64,000 nucleotides of DNA, from assembly GCA_018806985.1 (NCBI GenBank), contig JADANN010000457.1, forward strand, positions 1,860,001 to 1,924,000, read 5' to 3'. Position 1 is the first letter of the stretch; every line of letters begins with the position of its first letter. Of this stretch, positions 1 to 9,909 are shown piece by piece. Below the pieces are notes generated by a model. It saw only the letters and a program-made list of their open reading frames with translations. It was not told the DNA's origin and searched no databases. The DNA is from Angiostrongylus vasorum (Eukaryota > Nematoda > Chromadorea > Rhabditida > Metastrongylidae). A program made the translations under genes and the position numbers.

Positions 1-540
1 CATGGTCAAGTCCTCTATCCAGAACTCCGATAGAAGTAGGCGTGTATTGTAGGTAGAGATCGTTACCTTACTCTTGTGCGATTTAGGTGGCCTAGAATGA
101 CCCTGAGATCATGGCAGCCTCTCCGCCTCTTCTGAGATGGTTCTACTCGGCGCTGCCGATTCGGGGCTCTTTCGGGGTCAGCGAAATGAGTACTACTTAT
201 TTTACTGCTTGGCATTTGATAGCCACGTATAGCTTGCTGAGCTTTGAACGTGGGAACTCTGTATACACGTGGGTAGCTTTCCAGTCTCTCCCAGAGTAGA
301 TAGTTAACTTATTTGTTGGAGGTGACTCCTAACTGCCGCCCAAATACTTCCCCGTTACTCGATTGCAGGCTTTTGCCCGAACTGACTCGTAGAATGCAAT
401 GCGCATAAACGAGAACATACCCACGCATGCATGCATGAATAGGCTTCGTAAGTACAGAAGATATATGCCAAATCGACGAAGCAGAAACAGGAAGTCCATC
501 CCTTGATCCACCTGTGTGTCAGGGAGTATGAAGTCGCTTT
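1..540. mobile_element. Decayed retroelement fragment, left edge
   Basis: Roughly the first 300 bases resemble 33298-33530 and, more weakly, 59340-59440 in this window (shared strings such as aagtcctctatc, then a GC-rich block with gccgattcggggctc-like sequence). No intact reading frame is seen. The related copy at 32690-33540 also contains sequence matching the RTE-like element at the right edge, so I infer a non-long-terminal-repeat element. Strand is not certain, and 300-540 is included only loosely. Confidence 0.4.
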
Positions 541-939
541 CAGTCCGCGTTTACCTCATTCGCCACTTGTGGACGCGCCATCTACCTTGCGACTAAACGG
601 CAGGAGATCCCTCTGTGGAGAAGACCCGTAATTTGTGATGAAATATGTGGACAGTTCCACGCATTTATTGTGGTTACCAATTTCTTGAACTATTGATTGA
701 TCTTTACATTCAATTCAAATGTGACTTGAAGGAAGTACGCATTTCAACAAGCATGTTTCGGCTAATTGTGAACCTTACCAAGTGAAATAAAGCTTTAAGA
801 ATCCAAATATCTTTTTCAGTCAAATGAAAGTTTTTCTTATTCTATCATGCTAGAAATTGAATATTTTTGACTTGAGTTTTAAATACACAAGAATGAATGT
901 GGTACTGTAGAAAAGCTATACGTTCCCCGAATTGAGTAG

Positions 940-1310
940 CGCTGTGGTATAAATGTGCTAAAAACTTTCATGGCCTGTTCCTACACCTCTATGGGCCAAC
1001 TAGGCAACTTACCGCTAGCGGGTCTGAAATTTGTGCCACAGTTTTTTGCAAAAAGGTCCCTACGATCTGCAAAGGCTGAAAGTACACCTTGTGCTGAAGA
1101 ACTGATTAGGCCTTGGTAAAACTATCCCAAGATTCCAGGGAGAATCGACTTGACTAGCATTCAGAAACGTTCGTAATAAGTAAAAAAATTCCTCAAACAG
1201 CAGCCGAACCCATACGGAAAACTCTTCGTGGAATATAGATGCGAGGAAACGAATCGAATGAAGGAATTATTAGTATCAGCACAATATGTGACGCCATTTC
1301 ATGTAGAATT
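940..1310. repeat. Dispersed repeat, copy 1 of a pair
   Basis: This block aligns by eye with 3570-3930 inside the last intron of the phosphorylase kinase gene. The clearest shared part is 1190-1300 against 3816-3926 (cctcaa-cag-cagaggaacccatacg-type string, then a gcgaatgaagg / gcgaatggaag string). The family is unknown and no coding capacity was seen. The stretch 540-940 before it shows nothing I recognise. Confidence 0.4.
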
Positions 1311-1733
1311 AAATTCCATTCCTTTAGAGCGATAGGGCAAAGTCTGTTCTATAACCATGTCATGTCCTGAACATGTTCTCAATGTTGAAGATTTATCTGG
1401 AGTTGTCAGAAAACCAGCATCGTCTGTTGAGGCATATAAATTTCAAGAAGTATTGGGATCTGCACAACATTTGATAAAATGAGCACATAGTCTCTTTTGT
1501 ACTCTACAACCCTGTTCTTTTATCAACCCGTTAAGTTTTCTAGCTGTTCTAGCTGTCGGAAAATTGTCTTTTATTGTCGACCAACCCTATCCGTCATGTT
1601 CTCCGTTTCGGCCGCGTTGTCTGTAACGGACATGAGATTAAGCGTTGAGAGCTATGTGTCAATAATAAAGAGACTAAACCGTTTTGAGATGCATACTGCG
1701 TGCAATTAAGATACACAAATCCTCCAAATTCAG

Positions 1734-1841
1734 CAGCCTACTCTGAGCGATATGACGGAGTTTGAGTTGACATTTGCATACAAAATTGAAGGAATGCTTA
1801 GCCGAATCGCTCACCCTGAATATCGCCAACTACTGGTTGAG
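1734..1841 (+). CDS. Phosphorylase kinase subunit exon (36 codons)
   Basis: The acceptor is aaattcag before CAGCCTACT and the donor is GAG|GTATGA, both in phase 0. The exon encodes QPTLSDMTEFELTFAYKIEG and then MLSRIAHPEYRQLLVE. The acceptor could also be three bases later (cagcag), which would drop one Gln. Confidence 0.85.
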
Positions 1842-4206
1842 GTATGAAATTTCGCAGTGTTCTCTACGAGACATTTGTAGTAAACTACAGCTGTTAATGA
1901 TATCGTAAAGCAGGTGGTTTTTCAAGTTTCGGAGAGTTCGTTCGGTTTTTCACTTTTTCTTGCCTTCCTTATGTACTGGACCAAATCTAGCCCTCTTTAC
2001 CAAAAAAATTCCGTTCACTGGTTCTGGTCCAGAGTGGGATTTGCTAGTCGTCTAATTCTATTCGGATAATCGTAGGCATATGAAATTTCAACAACGTAGT
2101 AATCACCAGAAGTCTACATTTTTTATCTCTCATCTCACACCGCGGTTCTAACAGTGTCCATAAATTTCTCTTTCAGCTTCTGTGCATAATCGCCACTATC
2201 TTGGAGCGTAATCACGAAATTATGTTTATGTCTGGCCCCCTTGACTGTGATGTCGTGAGTTTTTTTTTCAACGAGGCTTCAGAACAAGGACGCTTTTTTA
2301 TAAATTATACAAACGGTTTTGCGAATGGAATTCCATAAGTGGTAGTTCTATTGCACACTTGTAGAAATGGAATAGGCTGCTTCGTAAATGTCGTTTTCAG
2401 AGTTTTTGGAGTTTGTTAGGTCACTATTTCTCTCCGTATGTGCAAATCATTCTAATTCCATAACTACTTTTACAAAAAATACAGAAGGTTCATAGCAAAA
2501 TACTGTTGAGCTATGGTTGCATTTACAACCAAAAATCCGCTCATTTCCACTAGTGAGGAACTAGCCCTAAGGTGATACAAATATGGTTGAGAGTGATGAT
2601 GTCCATTTTGAATACAAAAACACTTTATGTTTTGACAACGCTCAAACGCTTCTATAGATGATCAAGAAGGCCTTCTACTTATACGCTGACCAGAAGAAAA
2701 TCGCGAATAGAGAGGATCTGACTCCCTTCTACCAACTCGAAAACCTGTCATTACAAACGTCAACGGCCACATACTTAACCAGAGTAGGTCTTTGTTTTAG
2801 CCTTTCACTCAAGTTTCCGCCGTTATTAAATTACGACTTTGTCTGCTAGTATAGTATGCAATTTGATCTGTCACGCTGTTTCACCGCGTATGGAAATTCC
2901 TGAGCGTAGTTGCGAATTCCATATCATTATAAAAATCATTTGATCCTAATTCCCTTATTTTCAAACATTTCCTTCAACTTCATGTTTCTACGTCTGTCAT
3001 CATTTTTTGTGTTAAGCCCATGTATAGTTTTTCGTACCCGTAATCAAATTGAACTGTATTGACAAAACAAAGGATGTATTTAAAAACCATTTAATCAAAA
3101 GCACTTTACGAGTTTTCTCCTTCACTCTATGAAATGAGTTTGACAGCGGAAAAAATTTTATCCTTTTTTGGGCTTAAGTCTTATGACACATGGCGACATA
3201 TTTATCAATTTTGGCGAGGAGTTCTGATTTTTGATCTAGCTTGTCTATTTTTTTGGCAAAATTAGTGATTGCTGACAGTTCGTTCCACTAGCTAAACGTG
3301 ACTATCACGGCAAATCTCATTGAAATGATATATATCAAACTGATTTTTTGGCAGCGGTATATGAAGCCTCTTCTAAGTAGCTTGAAGATGTCTAAATGCG
3401 GATCGGAAGCATTAGTTTACTAGACTCAGAGATGTATTCATAGGATGTGTTCTTTCACATAAGCGCTTGTGTCTGGATGTGCTTGCATCTATGGCGACCA
3501 TGTTTTGTATCTCCATTCTTCCGAAATGCTCCAATAAATCGTCGTGAAGTACGTGGGAGGTGGTACGAGTTCGACTCTAGCAAACTTAGCGCAACGGTAG
3601 AGATCTTGTTCAGTAGTCGCAAAGTGCTGCATCGTTCTAGCATCGGGCCAACTTCTCTTTTGTTCGTAGAGTGAAATTGGTAACAAGCTTATCTGGGAAG
3701 CCTCTTTCGGTTCCGCAAAGTCCACTAAACGCCACAAGGACCTGGCCTCGCCCCTAGTATCCGAAGATTCCAAGAATGTACTGGACTAACAATCAACCTC
3801 ATTCACTAAGATGGCTGAAAATCCTCAAGCAGTAGAGGAACCCATACGCGAAAGATGTTCCCACGAGAGTATCAGGCAACGGTTTGAGCGAATGGAAGTG
3901 ATGGAATCCGCGGAGTATGTGATGTCGGACTATGTTCGAAAAAAATACCTCAATAGCTTAAATAAAAAAGCAGATGAATAACTAATTTCTGGTTTCTGTA
4001 ATTCATTTGTTGTGAATTCAGAAGGTAACAGAAGCTATCATCATAACTTCCATTGCTTTGTTAGCTTCTTCCAATGGTTCGAGGTTAAAAGTGGAATGTT
4101 TCAGGCTGTAGTGGAGTACATATTAAATGGTCGTCACTTCTCGTCTGCCATGAATATTTTCGCATCCGAAGGCCTCTCGGAGCGGGACGATTGCAAAATG
4201 ATGTAG
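1734..4206 (+). CDS. Phosphorylase kinase alpha/beta regulatory subunit, C-terminal exons
   Basis: This is the 3' end of a gene for a large regulatory subunit of phosphorylase b kinase, the enzyme that activates glycogen phosphorylase. Four exons (1734-1841, 2177-2254, 2658-2783, 4105-4206) join in one frame to give 137 residues and a stop. The first carries DMTEFELTFAYKIEGML and HPEYRQLLVE, which I recognise from the conserved C-terminal region of animal PHKA/PHKB; LLCIIATILERN and ATYLTR follow in the same order as in the family. The protein ends ...DDCKMM, a CaaX-like box; mammalian alpha and beta subunits are known to be farnesylated at their C-termini. The upstream gene body (over 1,000 residues in this family) was not found to the left, so the entry is partial. 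Whether it is an alpha-type or beta-type subunit cannot be decided. Confidence 0.85.
2177..2254 (+). CDS. Phosphorylase kinase subunit exon (26 codons)
   Basis: The acceptor is ctctttcag and the donor is GTC|GTGAGT, in phase 0. The exon encodes LLCIIATILERNHEIMF followed by MSGPLDCDV, matching the conserved helix that follows HPEYRQ-VE in the family. Confidence 0.85.
2658..2783 (+). CDS. Phosphorylase kinase subunit exon (42 codons)
   Basis: The acceptor is cttctatag and the donor is AGA|GTAGGT, in phase 0. The exon begins MIKKAFYLYADQKKI and ends QTSTATYLTR, the position of the (T)-x-YL-T/S-R/K motif near the C-terminus of PHK subunits. The ATG at its first base is an internal codon, not a start. 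Confidence 0.85.
3570..3930. repeat. Dispersed repeat, copy 2 of a pair, inside intron
   Basis: This repeat lies in the 1.3-kb last intron of the phosphorylase kinase gene and is related to 940-1310. Its left part (about 3555-3580) contains gtggtacgagttcgactc, which resembles a tRNA B box, so it may be a SINE fragment. That idea is inference. Confidence 0.35.
4105..4206 (+). CDS. Phosphorylase kinase subunit terminal exon with CaaX-like end
   Basis: The acceptor is atgtttcag before GCTGTAGTG, and a TAG stop follows 33 codons. The exon starts AVVEYILNGRHF and ends SERDDCKMM. Cys-Lys-Met-Met fits a prenylation (CaaX) motif, in keeping with the known farnesylation of PHK alpha and beta subunits. 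Confidence 0.85.
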   Translation, partial: AVVEYILNGRHFSSAMNIFASEGLSERDDCKMM

Positions 4207-5820
4207 TTAAACTTCAAAGAAGTAGAAGAGTAGAAAAGTTTGTCAACTTGTCAACTGTAATTAATTTGCTCATTTTAAGATTTTAAGTTGAAGTGTACAT
4301 AGGATTTGTAGTAATAGGAACTAGCAGGTGGAACATCCCTTGAATAGTGTGTATTCCTTATCAAGCTGAACAGTAGAAACAGCTGATTTGTCTTTTTTGC
4401 CAATACACGATGATAAGCGTTTACTAGCGAGATGCTAGGAATAGTTTTTCGCATTTACCATCGTTGGTCTTTCACTAGTGCTCAATGCATACCCAAAGTT
4501 TTGTATAGTCCGTATAGTTGTGAAATAGTAAACGTGTCGACAATACAGCATCTATGAAATGTTACGCTTTTACTTGATTGCAGTGCACCTAATTCAATCA
4601 CATCCATCAAAATGGGGAAACGTGTTTTGTCCTCATGTGGCCTCTGGTTTCAGTAAGGAAGTCTGAGTGGCTATATGATGGAGAAAAAATGCTGAAGAAA
4701 CTGAACAGTCGAGAGAAGAGTCTGTGCCAGCAGTGGAGAAGTTGTAGATCCTGTCTGTAATCAAAGTATAGAATTTCTATAAATGGAATCTGTTTTCTTG
4801 TTTGTTTGTTCCTTTTCCCTTACGAAGTGATCTCATTTCCTTATCGGCGGTGACATCTAGTTCTGGTCGATCTACACTTTTTCATAACGTTTGTAATTGA
4901 GCAGTTGAGAACTTTATATAATTCAAGAAGAGGCGTCTTGTTGGATGAAACCTGCTTAATCACTTGAAGAATAAGGCGGAGAAGATATGTGTTATGGTCT
5001 TAAGAAGTTCAGACGTCATCGCTGTAGAATAGGAGAAGTTGCATCTTGGTGGATGTGGTCTGGGGAATTTAAGAGTTTTTTCGCTCAGTTAATAAAATTC
5101 ACTGAGCTGAGATACGACCGTCTAACTCACTCGTGATGATATGGACATCGTAATGTCCATTATATTGCGGCACGAGTTGTAGCTATGAGCTATATAGGGG
5201 GCGGTTTTTTTCTGTGGTTTGTTTTATCGTACAGAAGCCTTTCTTTGCATTTCCTGTTGATAGCTTGTCCAACACGGATGTAGTGGTCGCCGGCCGGATT
5301 GCGCTCGGTTTTGCTCTTTAAAGTATACGAAAACCTCGAGCGAATTTGTTGACTGGTAATTTGACTAGTGGTCGACTTAGTTCAATCGCATTCGATTTAA
5401 TACATAGTGGAAAATGGACTTGTAGGTGTAAATTATAGCGAAATGGATTGAACATAGGCTGGGAAACCTTCCCAAATGTTGACAGCAATTTGCTTGCACG
5501 ATGGACCATTTTAACAAATAGTAAATTGTATACGTACCGTTCATATCGATAGAACTATAGGTCGAATTCTATAACCCTTCAAGGTTCTCAACCCCCCAAG
5601 TCCTATAGTTACCAGGAAATTATAGTTTGTTGTAAGCAAAACCGGAAAGTCAGTAAAGGATGAAAATTATAAGCCGTCCCTTGCGGCGGTTACAAAATTA
5701 CGCGTCATCGCGAATGGGTTAAAGCTCAAAGCCGCAATGATTTCCAAGCACGCACGAGTCACATGACCCATGTCGTCGTCGGTTTGGTAATCACAAGAAG
5801 TTAGCCGTCGTCATTTTTTT
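4207..5820. other. Intergenic stretch, nothing recognised
   Basis: This is the 3' flank of the phosphorylase kinase gene. Open frames are short and show no family resemblance. No clear AATAAA was seen soon after the stop; a TTAATAAAATTC string occurs near 5090, too far away to assign with confidence. Confidence 0.4.
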
Positions 5821-5842
5821 AATTAATACCTGTTAATTTCTA

Positions 5843-6115
5843 GGGCAACCCCAGTGGTTGGAGGCGCCTTGCAACACACACATGGAATCGATCCCCGCTT
5901 CCATGGCCCAGCAAGCCTTCGATCCCTCCGGGGTCGGCATATTGCTGCCAGGTTTGTCTGGGAGGATAGCAGCACTGGCTCGATACATCGGTAGGCCATT
6001 GCGGGTCATTGTAAAGGCAGATATGCATTCAATCACCATCAACGACACTTAATGAAGTCGAATGCATGGCGCATCTTTCAGGGATTGATCAACGCCGAGA
6101 GCTTTATCGTTTTTT
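5843..6115 (+). repeat. tRNA-derived SINE-like element
   Basis: The head contains ggaatcgatccccgc, which resembles a B box (GGTTCGANTCC). A body of about 200 bases follows (ccaggtttgtctgggaggat, ctcgatacatcggtaggcc), ending gattgatcaacgccgagagctttatc and a T-rich run. At least nine more copies lie in this window in both orientations. The A-box region is damaged here. Confidence 0.7.
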
Positions 6116-6364
6116 TTTAGTTTCTAGGGCAACGTATTTCGTCGTTAAACTTCAATTAGCTCTAGGAATCGACGGATAATCTACCGTTCCGCACTCCTCT
6201 TAACACTCATCGTCCTCTGTTTTTCAAATTGCAGTAAGCCTTACCCTTTTTGCTTCATCGATTGGATTCATTTGCTGGATGAGTATATCCGAAAATGGTC
6301 TAGAACTGAATGAACTGTTTTTTAGAATGAAGTAAACTTCAAACAAACATTAGGTACAACTCAC

Positions 6365-6562
6365 TTTGTCTGCAATATTCGATGAACGTACTCCAACAAC
6401 GCACTGGAATTCACAGGTAGTGTAGAATTGGGTAATGGCGGAAAAAAGCGGCGGTGTTGTGTGAACAGGGTGGTGATGAAGGGGGTGCCGAGACAGACAA
6501 TTCGGAGGAAACCACATAACTTTTGGCAGTTGGTTCGTCGCTGTATGTGATTGTTGTTCCTT
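6365..6562 (-). CDS. Exon-like segment, possibly DM-gene 3' part
   Basis: On the minus strand this 198-base segment has a good acceptor (tatatttcag) and a strong donor (ACAAA|GTGAGT). More than one frame is open. The frame starting KEQQSHTATNQLPK and containing HPLHHHPVHTTPP stays open with phase 0 at both ends. It lies downstream of the DM exons on the same strand, so it may belong to that gene, but no link is proven. An RNA-seq junction would settle it. Confidence 0.3.
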
Positions 6563-7172
6563 CTGAAATATACAACTACAAAAACATGCAACTACTTTTG
6601 GGTTACGACTACATAGTTTAGGAGTGCTTGGTTTAAAAACGATAGGGCTAGAGAGAAGATAGAGACGATAGGGAGATAGAACTTTCTCGAAACGTTTGCA
6701 ACCATGCTTGTTTCTAGAAAACTGACGACTATCTTCATTATCAGAGAAGTTGAGGGGCTGAGAACCTCACAAGGTTCTAGAAAAGACATCGTAATTTCGC
6801 CTTAACGGCTTGATTCTTATCGACCACATTTGTTTAGATTTTTTTCAAAAAATTGATGACATTTAAATCTTAATGGTTTCGAACTGATGCACGACGGACG
6901 CAAACGTAAACGATACACTAGGCAAGATCATCGTATCCTGCACTGTACGAATCATATATGATTCATATTTTCGCGAATGTCTTGGTAACATTTTGTAGTA
7001 AAGTGTGAACGGTCCACTATTCTTAAGCACTTTACAGTCGCGGGAGTTTTCAACTTCCGACTAGATGTAGACATTAGGCCAGCAACAGAAGTTAAGGTTA
7101 CCAATTTCATAGTGTGAAGTGGTCTGCTGTAAAAAAAACTGGCTATCTTTGGTTGCCATTTGTCGAATAAAA

Positions 7173-7292
7173 TTATATAGATTCGATAAACAAGCCAGTG
7201 TTTTGCTCCTTCACAGACGAATTTTCCAGAAATGGTGGGACTTTGCTGGGAGTGAACTGGCATTGTTTCGACGTAGTATTGATGCTCTGGGT
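7173..7292 (-). CDS. Possible terminal exon downstream of DM exons
   Basis: After a minus-strand acceptor (cattttattag) there is an open stretch of 39 codons with a TAA stop, reading TQSINTTSKQCQ then FTPSKVPPFLENSS. It looks like a protein tail. However, the DM exon ending at 7737 leaves phase 1 and this frame needs phase 0, so a direct join fails. The phase-1 frame (PEHQYYVETMPVHSQQ) is also open and runs further. The assignment is uncertain. Confidence 0.25.
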   Translation of the reverse strand, partial: TQSINTTSKQCQFTPSKVPPFLENSSVKEQNTGLFIESI

Positions 7293-7413
7293 CTAATAAA
7301 ATGTTGGTAACTTCTCAATTAAATTGCAAATAAGCTTCAGGTTCTTTATTTTTTGCTAGCATTCATAGCAAATTTGCTGTTAGTGGTAATCTTTGCAAAT
7401 ACAAAGTTTAGAG

Positions 7414-7415
<2 letters not shown>

Positions 7416-7473
<58 letters not shown>

Positions 7474-7604
7474 GATATATATATATATGTATATATGTAT
7501 ATATATATATATAAAACTATATGTATATATATGTATATATATGATATATATATGTATATATATATATATGATATATATGTATATATATGTATATGTATAT
7601 CAAA
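7416..7604. repeat. TA/TATG microsatellite
   Basis: About 190 bases of (AT)n with interspersed TATG and TATATG units. Long open frames on both strands here encode only Ile/Tyr/Met-rich translation of the repeat and are not genes. Confidence 0.95.
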
Positions 7605-7736
7605 CATGAGCAACGCAGTAAATTGAGGTGCCCTGCAATAAACATCTCATTTTTAGTTCAATCCTTTGCACCAGAGAAATCAAGTTCCCAAAAATCTGCT
7701 GTAAGGTTTTCACCTTTCGTGGACAGTTAGACTCAC

Positions 7737-7887
7737 GTTCAGCTTGGTCTCCTTTCGGCACTATTCGCAGTCTCATATTACCATTCTTCGAGCGGATCGT
7801 CTTCAGTAGTGCCAAATTCTGTCCAGGTTGTCGATGACGAAAACGACGAATTAAGGCGTTGGCGCGCATGGTCATAACCGTCCTACA
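7737..7887 (-). CDS. DM gene exon: C-terminal half of the DM module
   Basis: The acceptor is ccgaatttcag|TGT and the donor is GAAC|GTGAGT (phase 1 out). The exon begins with the last zinc Cys ([16 protein letters not shown]) and continues through [13 protein letters not shown] to PKGDQAE. The intron just before it splits the zinc module immediately upstream of a ligand Cys. Confidence 0.85.
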
Positions 7888-8049
7888 CTGAAATTCGGAG
7901 CGAAGTTTCAGATTCGTATGTGACAGTAAATAGCGGTTGGCTACATACTCGTTCGCAGCAGCACTGATTGAATGGGCAGACTGCAGCGTGGCCTTTCAGC
8001 ACAGAAATGAATCCATGACCCTCACATTTACGACATGTGAGGCGTTTCA
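7737..8049 (-). CDS. DM-domain (doublesex/mab-3 type) transcription factor, partial
   Basis: Two exons (7949-8049 and 7737-7887) join in phase to give one complete DM zinc module. In order it shows C-RK-C, EG-HG, a KGH triplet, then [11 protein letters not shown], matching the intertwined CCHC/HCCC pattern, followed by [17 protein letters not shown], the basic recognition tail. DM proteins bind DNA and control sexual differentiation in worms and flies. The wording of the module ([14 protein letters not shown]) reminds me of nematode DMD-type proteins, but I cannot name the paralogue. The upstream exon (phase 1) and later exons were not firmly found, so length and possible second DM domain are unknown. 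Confidence 0.85.
7949..8049 (-). CDS. DM gene exon: N-terminal half of the DM module
   Basis: The acceptor is tatatttcag and the donor is CGA|GTATGT. Two bases complete a codon from an upstream exon; 33 codons follow ([12 protein letters not shown], then [17 protein letters not shown]). They carry all zinc ligands except the last Cys. Confidence 0.85.
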
Positions 8050-8734
8050 CTGAAATATAAGAACTTAGTCAGAATAGAGCCAAATAGAGACCAGAATATG
8101 CTCTTGCAATAATTACTGACATTTTTACGCGTATTCTTTTTTGCCACCACTTGATTTGTCGCTAAAAAATCGGCAAATGAGTGCCAGATATCTGCGTCGT
8201 CTTAGAAGAAACCTAGTCACAAGGCGACACACAACCTTTCGATAACTTAGGTTAAGGACCTGGGAACACCCTGGAACAGTGGTCTCAGGTACCTAGAAAG
8301 AAGTCCTTGCACAATCACCCACCTGGAAGCCATCAAATGCAAATTGAGCTGCCGACCGAACGATTCTACGAAAGTCGAGTCATTTGAGTTGTAAGTGCTA
8401 AATGTGCCAATCGTATCCCACTTGCTACGCCCTTATAAAATCGTCACGACGGCATGCTAATTACTTGTAAGAAACATCTTGTCATTGTAGTTTGTTCTTC
8501 CAGAAGTCTTCACCTTGCTGTTAAATACTGAGAGTTTATCGTGCTTGTTACAATCCTCAATAAGTATTTCATTCAAGACGTTTTTATTCATAAGTAAGCA
8601 CGTATTCATTCCAATTGGAATTAGTTAAGACGGAAGCGTCTTAAGCGAAGTGAGCTCCACGATCTTGAAAAACAAAAATTCTGCCGATAATCTAGTACAT
8701 CACGTTTTTATCCGTTTAAATATGGCGGTTAGAG

Positions 8735-9065
8735 CTACTTATCAAGGTGTTTGACTAGGTGTTTGGCTAGGTGTCTGAGCACAGTGGCCAGACGTGCGCT
8801 GCAGTACACACCGAGTTGCTCTCTGGTACGATCCCGTGCGCTGGACAAACCAAGCATTCCATCACTCGAAAACCGGGATATTGGTTCGAGACCTGCATGG
8901 GAGGATGACAGCAGCACTGAGTTGATACATGGATAGGTTGCCATACATTATTCCATAGGCTGAATATGCACTCAATCAGCTGTAATGATGGTTGATGAAG
9001 TCGAATGCTTGGGGTATCGCAGAGTGATTGCTCAACGTCGAACGCTATAGAAAATCTTAGTTTGG
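8735..9065 (+). repeat. SINE-like element, diverged copy
   Basis: The copy shares the body order of the family (gtacgatcccgtgc, accaagcattccatc, gatacatggataggttgcc, tgatgaagtcgaatgc) and the tail gattgctcaacgtcgaac. It is clearly older than the copy at 9283-9565. The region 8050-8735 between the DM exon and this repeat shows nothing I recognise. Confidence 0.6.
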
Positions 9066-9282
9066 TACAATCGCAATATTTTTGTTGTTCTAGACCAGAT
9101 AATGTTTGCACTGTCATTCAGTGCTTAAATATCTTCAGCGACAGCCAACCATGGTAATTGACTTTTACCAATCTTCAACAGAAAAAGCTGTTTTCAATGC
9201 CGTTTTTCTACTGGGTGTTCTCTTAATGCTTTAGAGGTTTACGACTTCTTGGAAGATTACCTACAATATCATTATTAAGAGG

Positions 9283-9565
9283 GCGCGTGTGGCGTAGTGT
9301 TCGGAGGCGCCCTGCAACACACGGATTCGAGCTCCGCTTCCATGGCCCACCAAGCTTTCCATCTCTCCGGGGTCGACAAATTGGTACCAGACTTGTCTGG
9401 GACGATAGGAGCACTGGCTCGATACATCGGTAGGCCAGTTTGAGTCATTGTAAAGGTCAGATATGCACTCAATCACCTCCAAACAATGCTTAATGAAGTC
9501 GAATGCATCGCGCATACCTCAGGGATTGATCAACGCCGAGAGCTTTATCCTTTATTTTTTTAATC
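9283..9565 (+). repeat. tRNA-derived SINE-like element, well-preserved copy
   Basis: Head: gcgcgtgtggcgtagtg and later ggattcgagctcc, resembling RNA polymerase III A and B boxes (TGGCNNAGTGG and GGTTCGANTCC) about 35 bases apart. The body has the shared acttgtctgggacgat and gctcgatacatcggtagg strings. The 3' end is gatcaacgccgagagctttatcc followed by T-rich sequence. This is the best reference copy in the window. Confidence 0.75.
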
Positions 9566-9909
9566 ATCATTAAGAGGGAAGAAATTGCTAAACTCACTTC
9601 TTTTCTTCTTCGTAGAATTATGCAGTGACAGCTTGTCAAAGGACATCTTAGAATGATTTGCAACGGAATCTCTCAGACTTTATATGGTATATGGGCGGCT
9701 CCTAATGATTGGCGACCTATTGCAGTTACTCTTTCACGCTCAGGCATTACGTTTATAATCCGCTTAGGAAAAAAATTGTTGTTTTCATCTTTTAGCAAAA
9801 GAAGTAGCGATGTCTGGCAGCGACATTGGCGAAGTCATAAGACTTGTTCCATAGTAATTGAAAGCATTATCATCATTTTTGGTCTCTTGACAAGATTGCT
9901 TTGCATATA

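Noticed and set aside
7380..7626. Open frames of 77 codons on both strands
   Set aside because: They are translations of the TA microsatellite.
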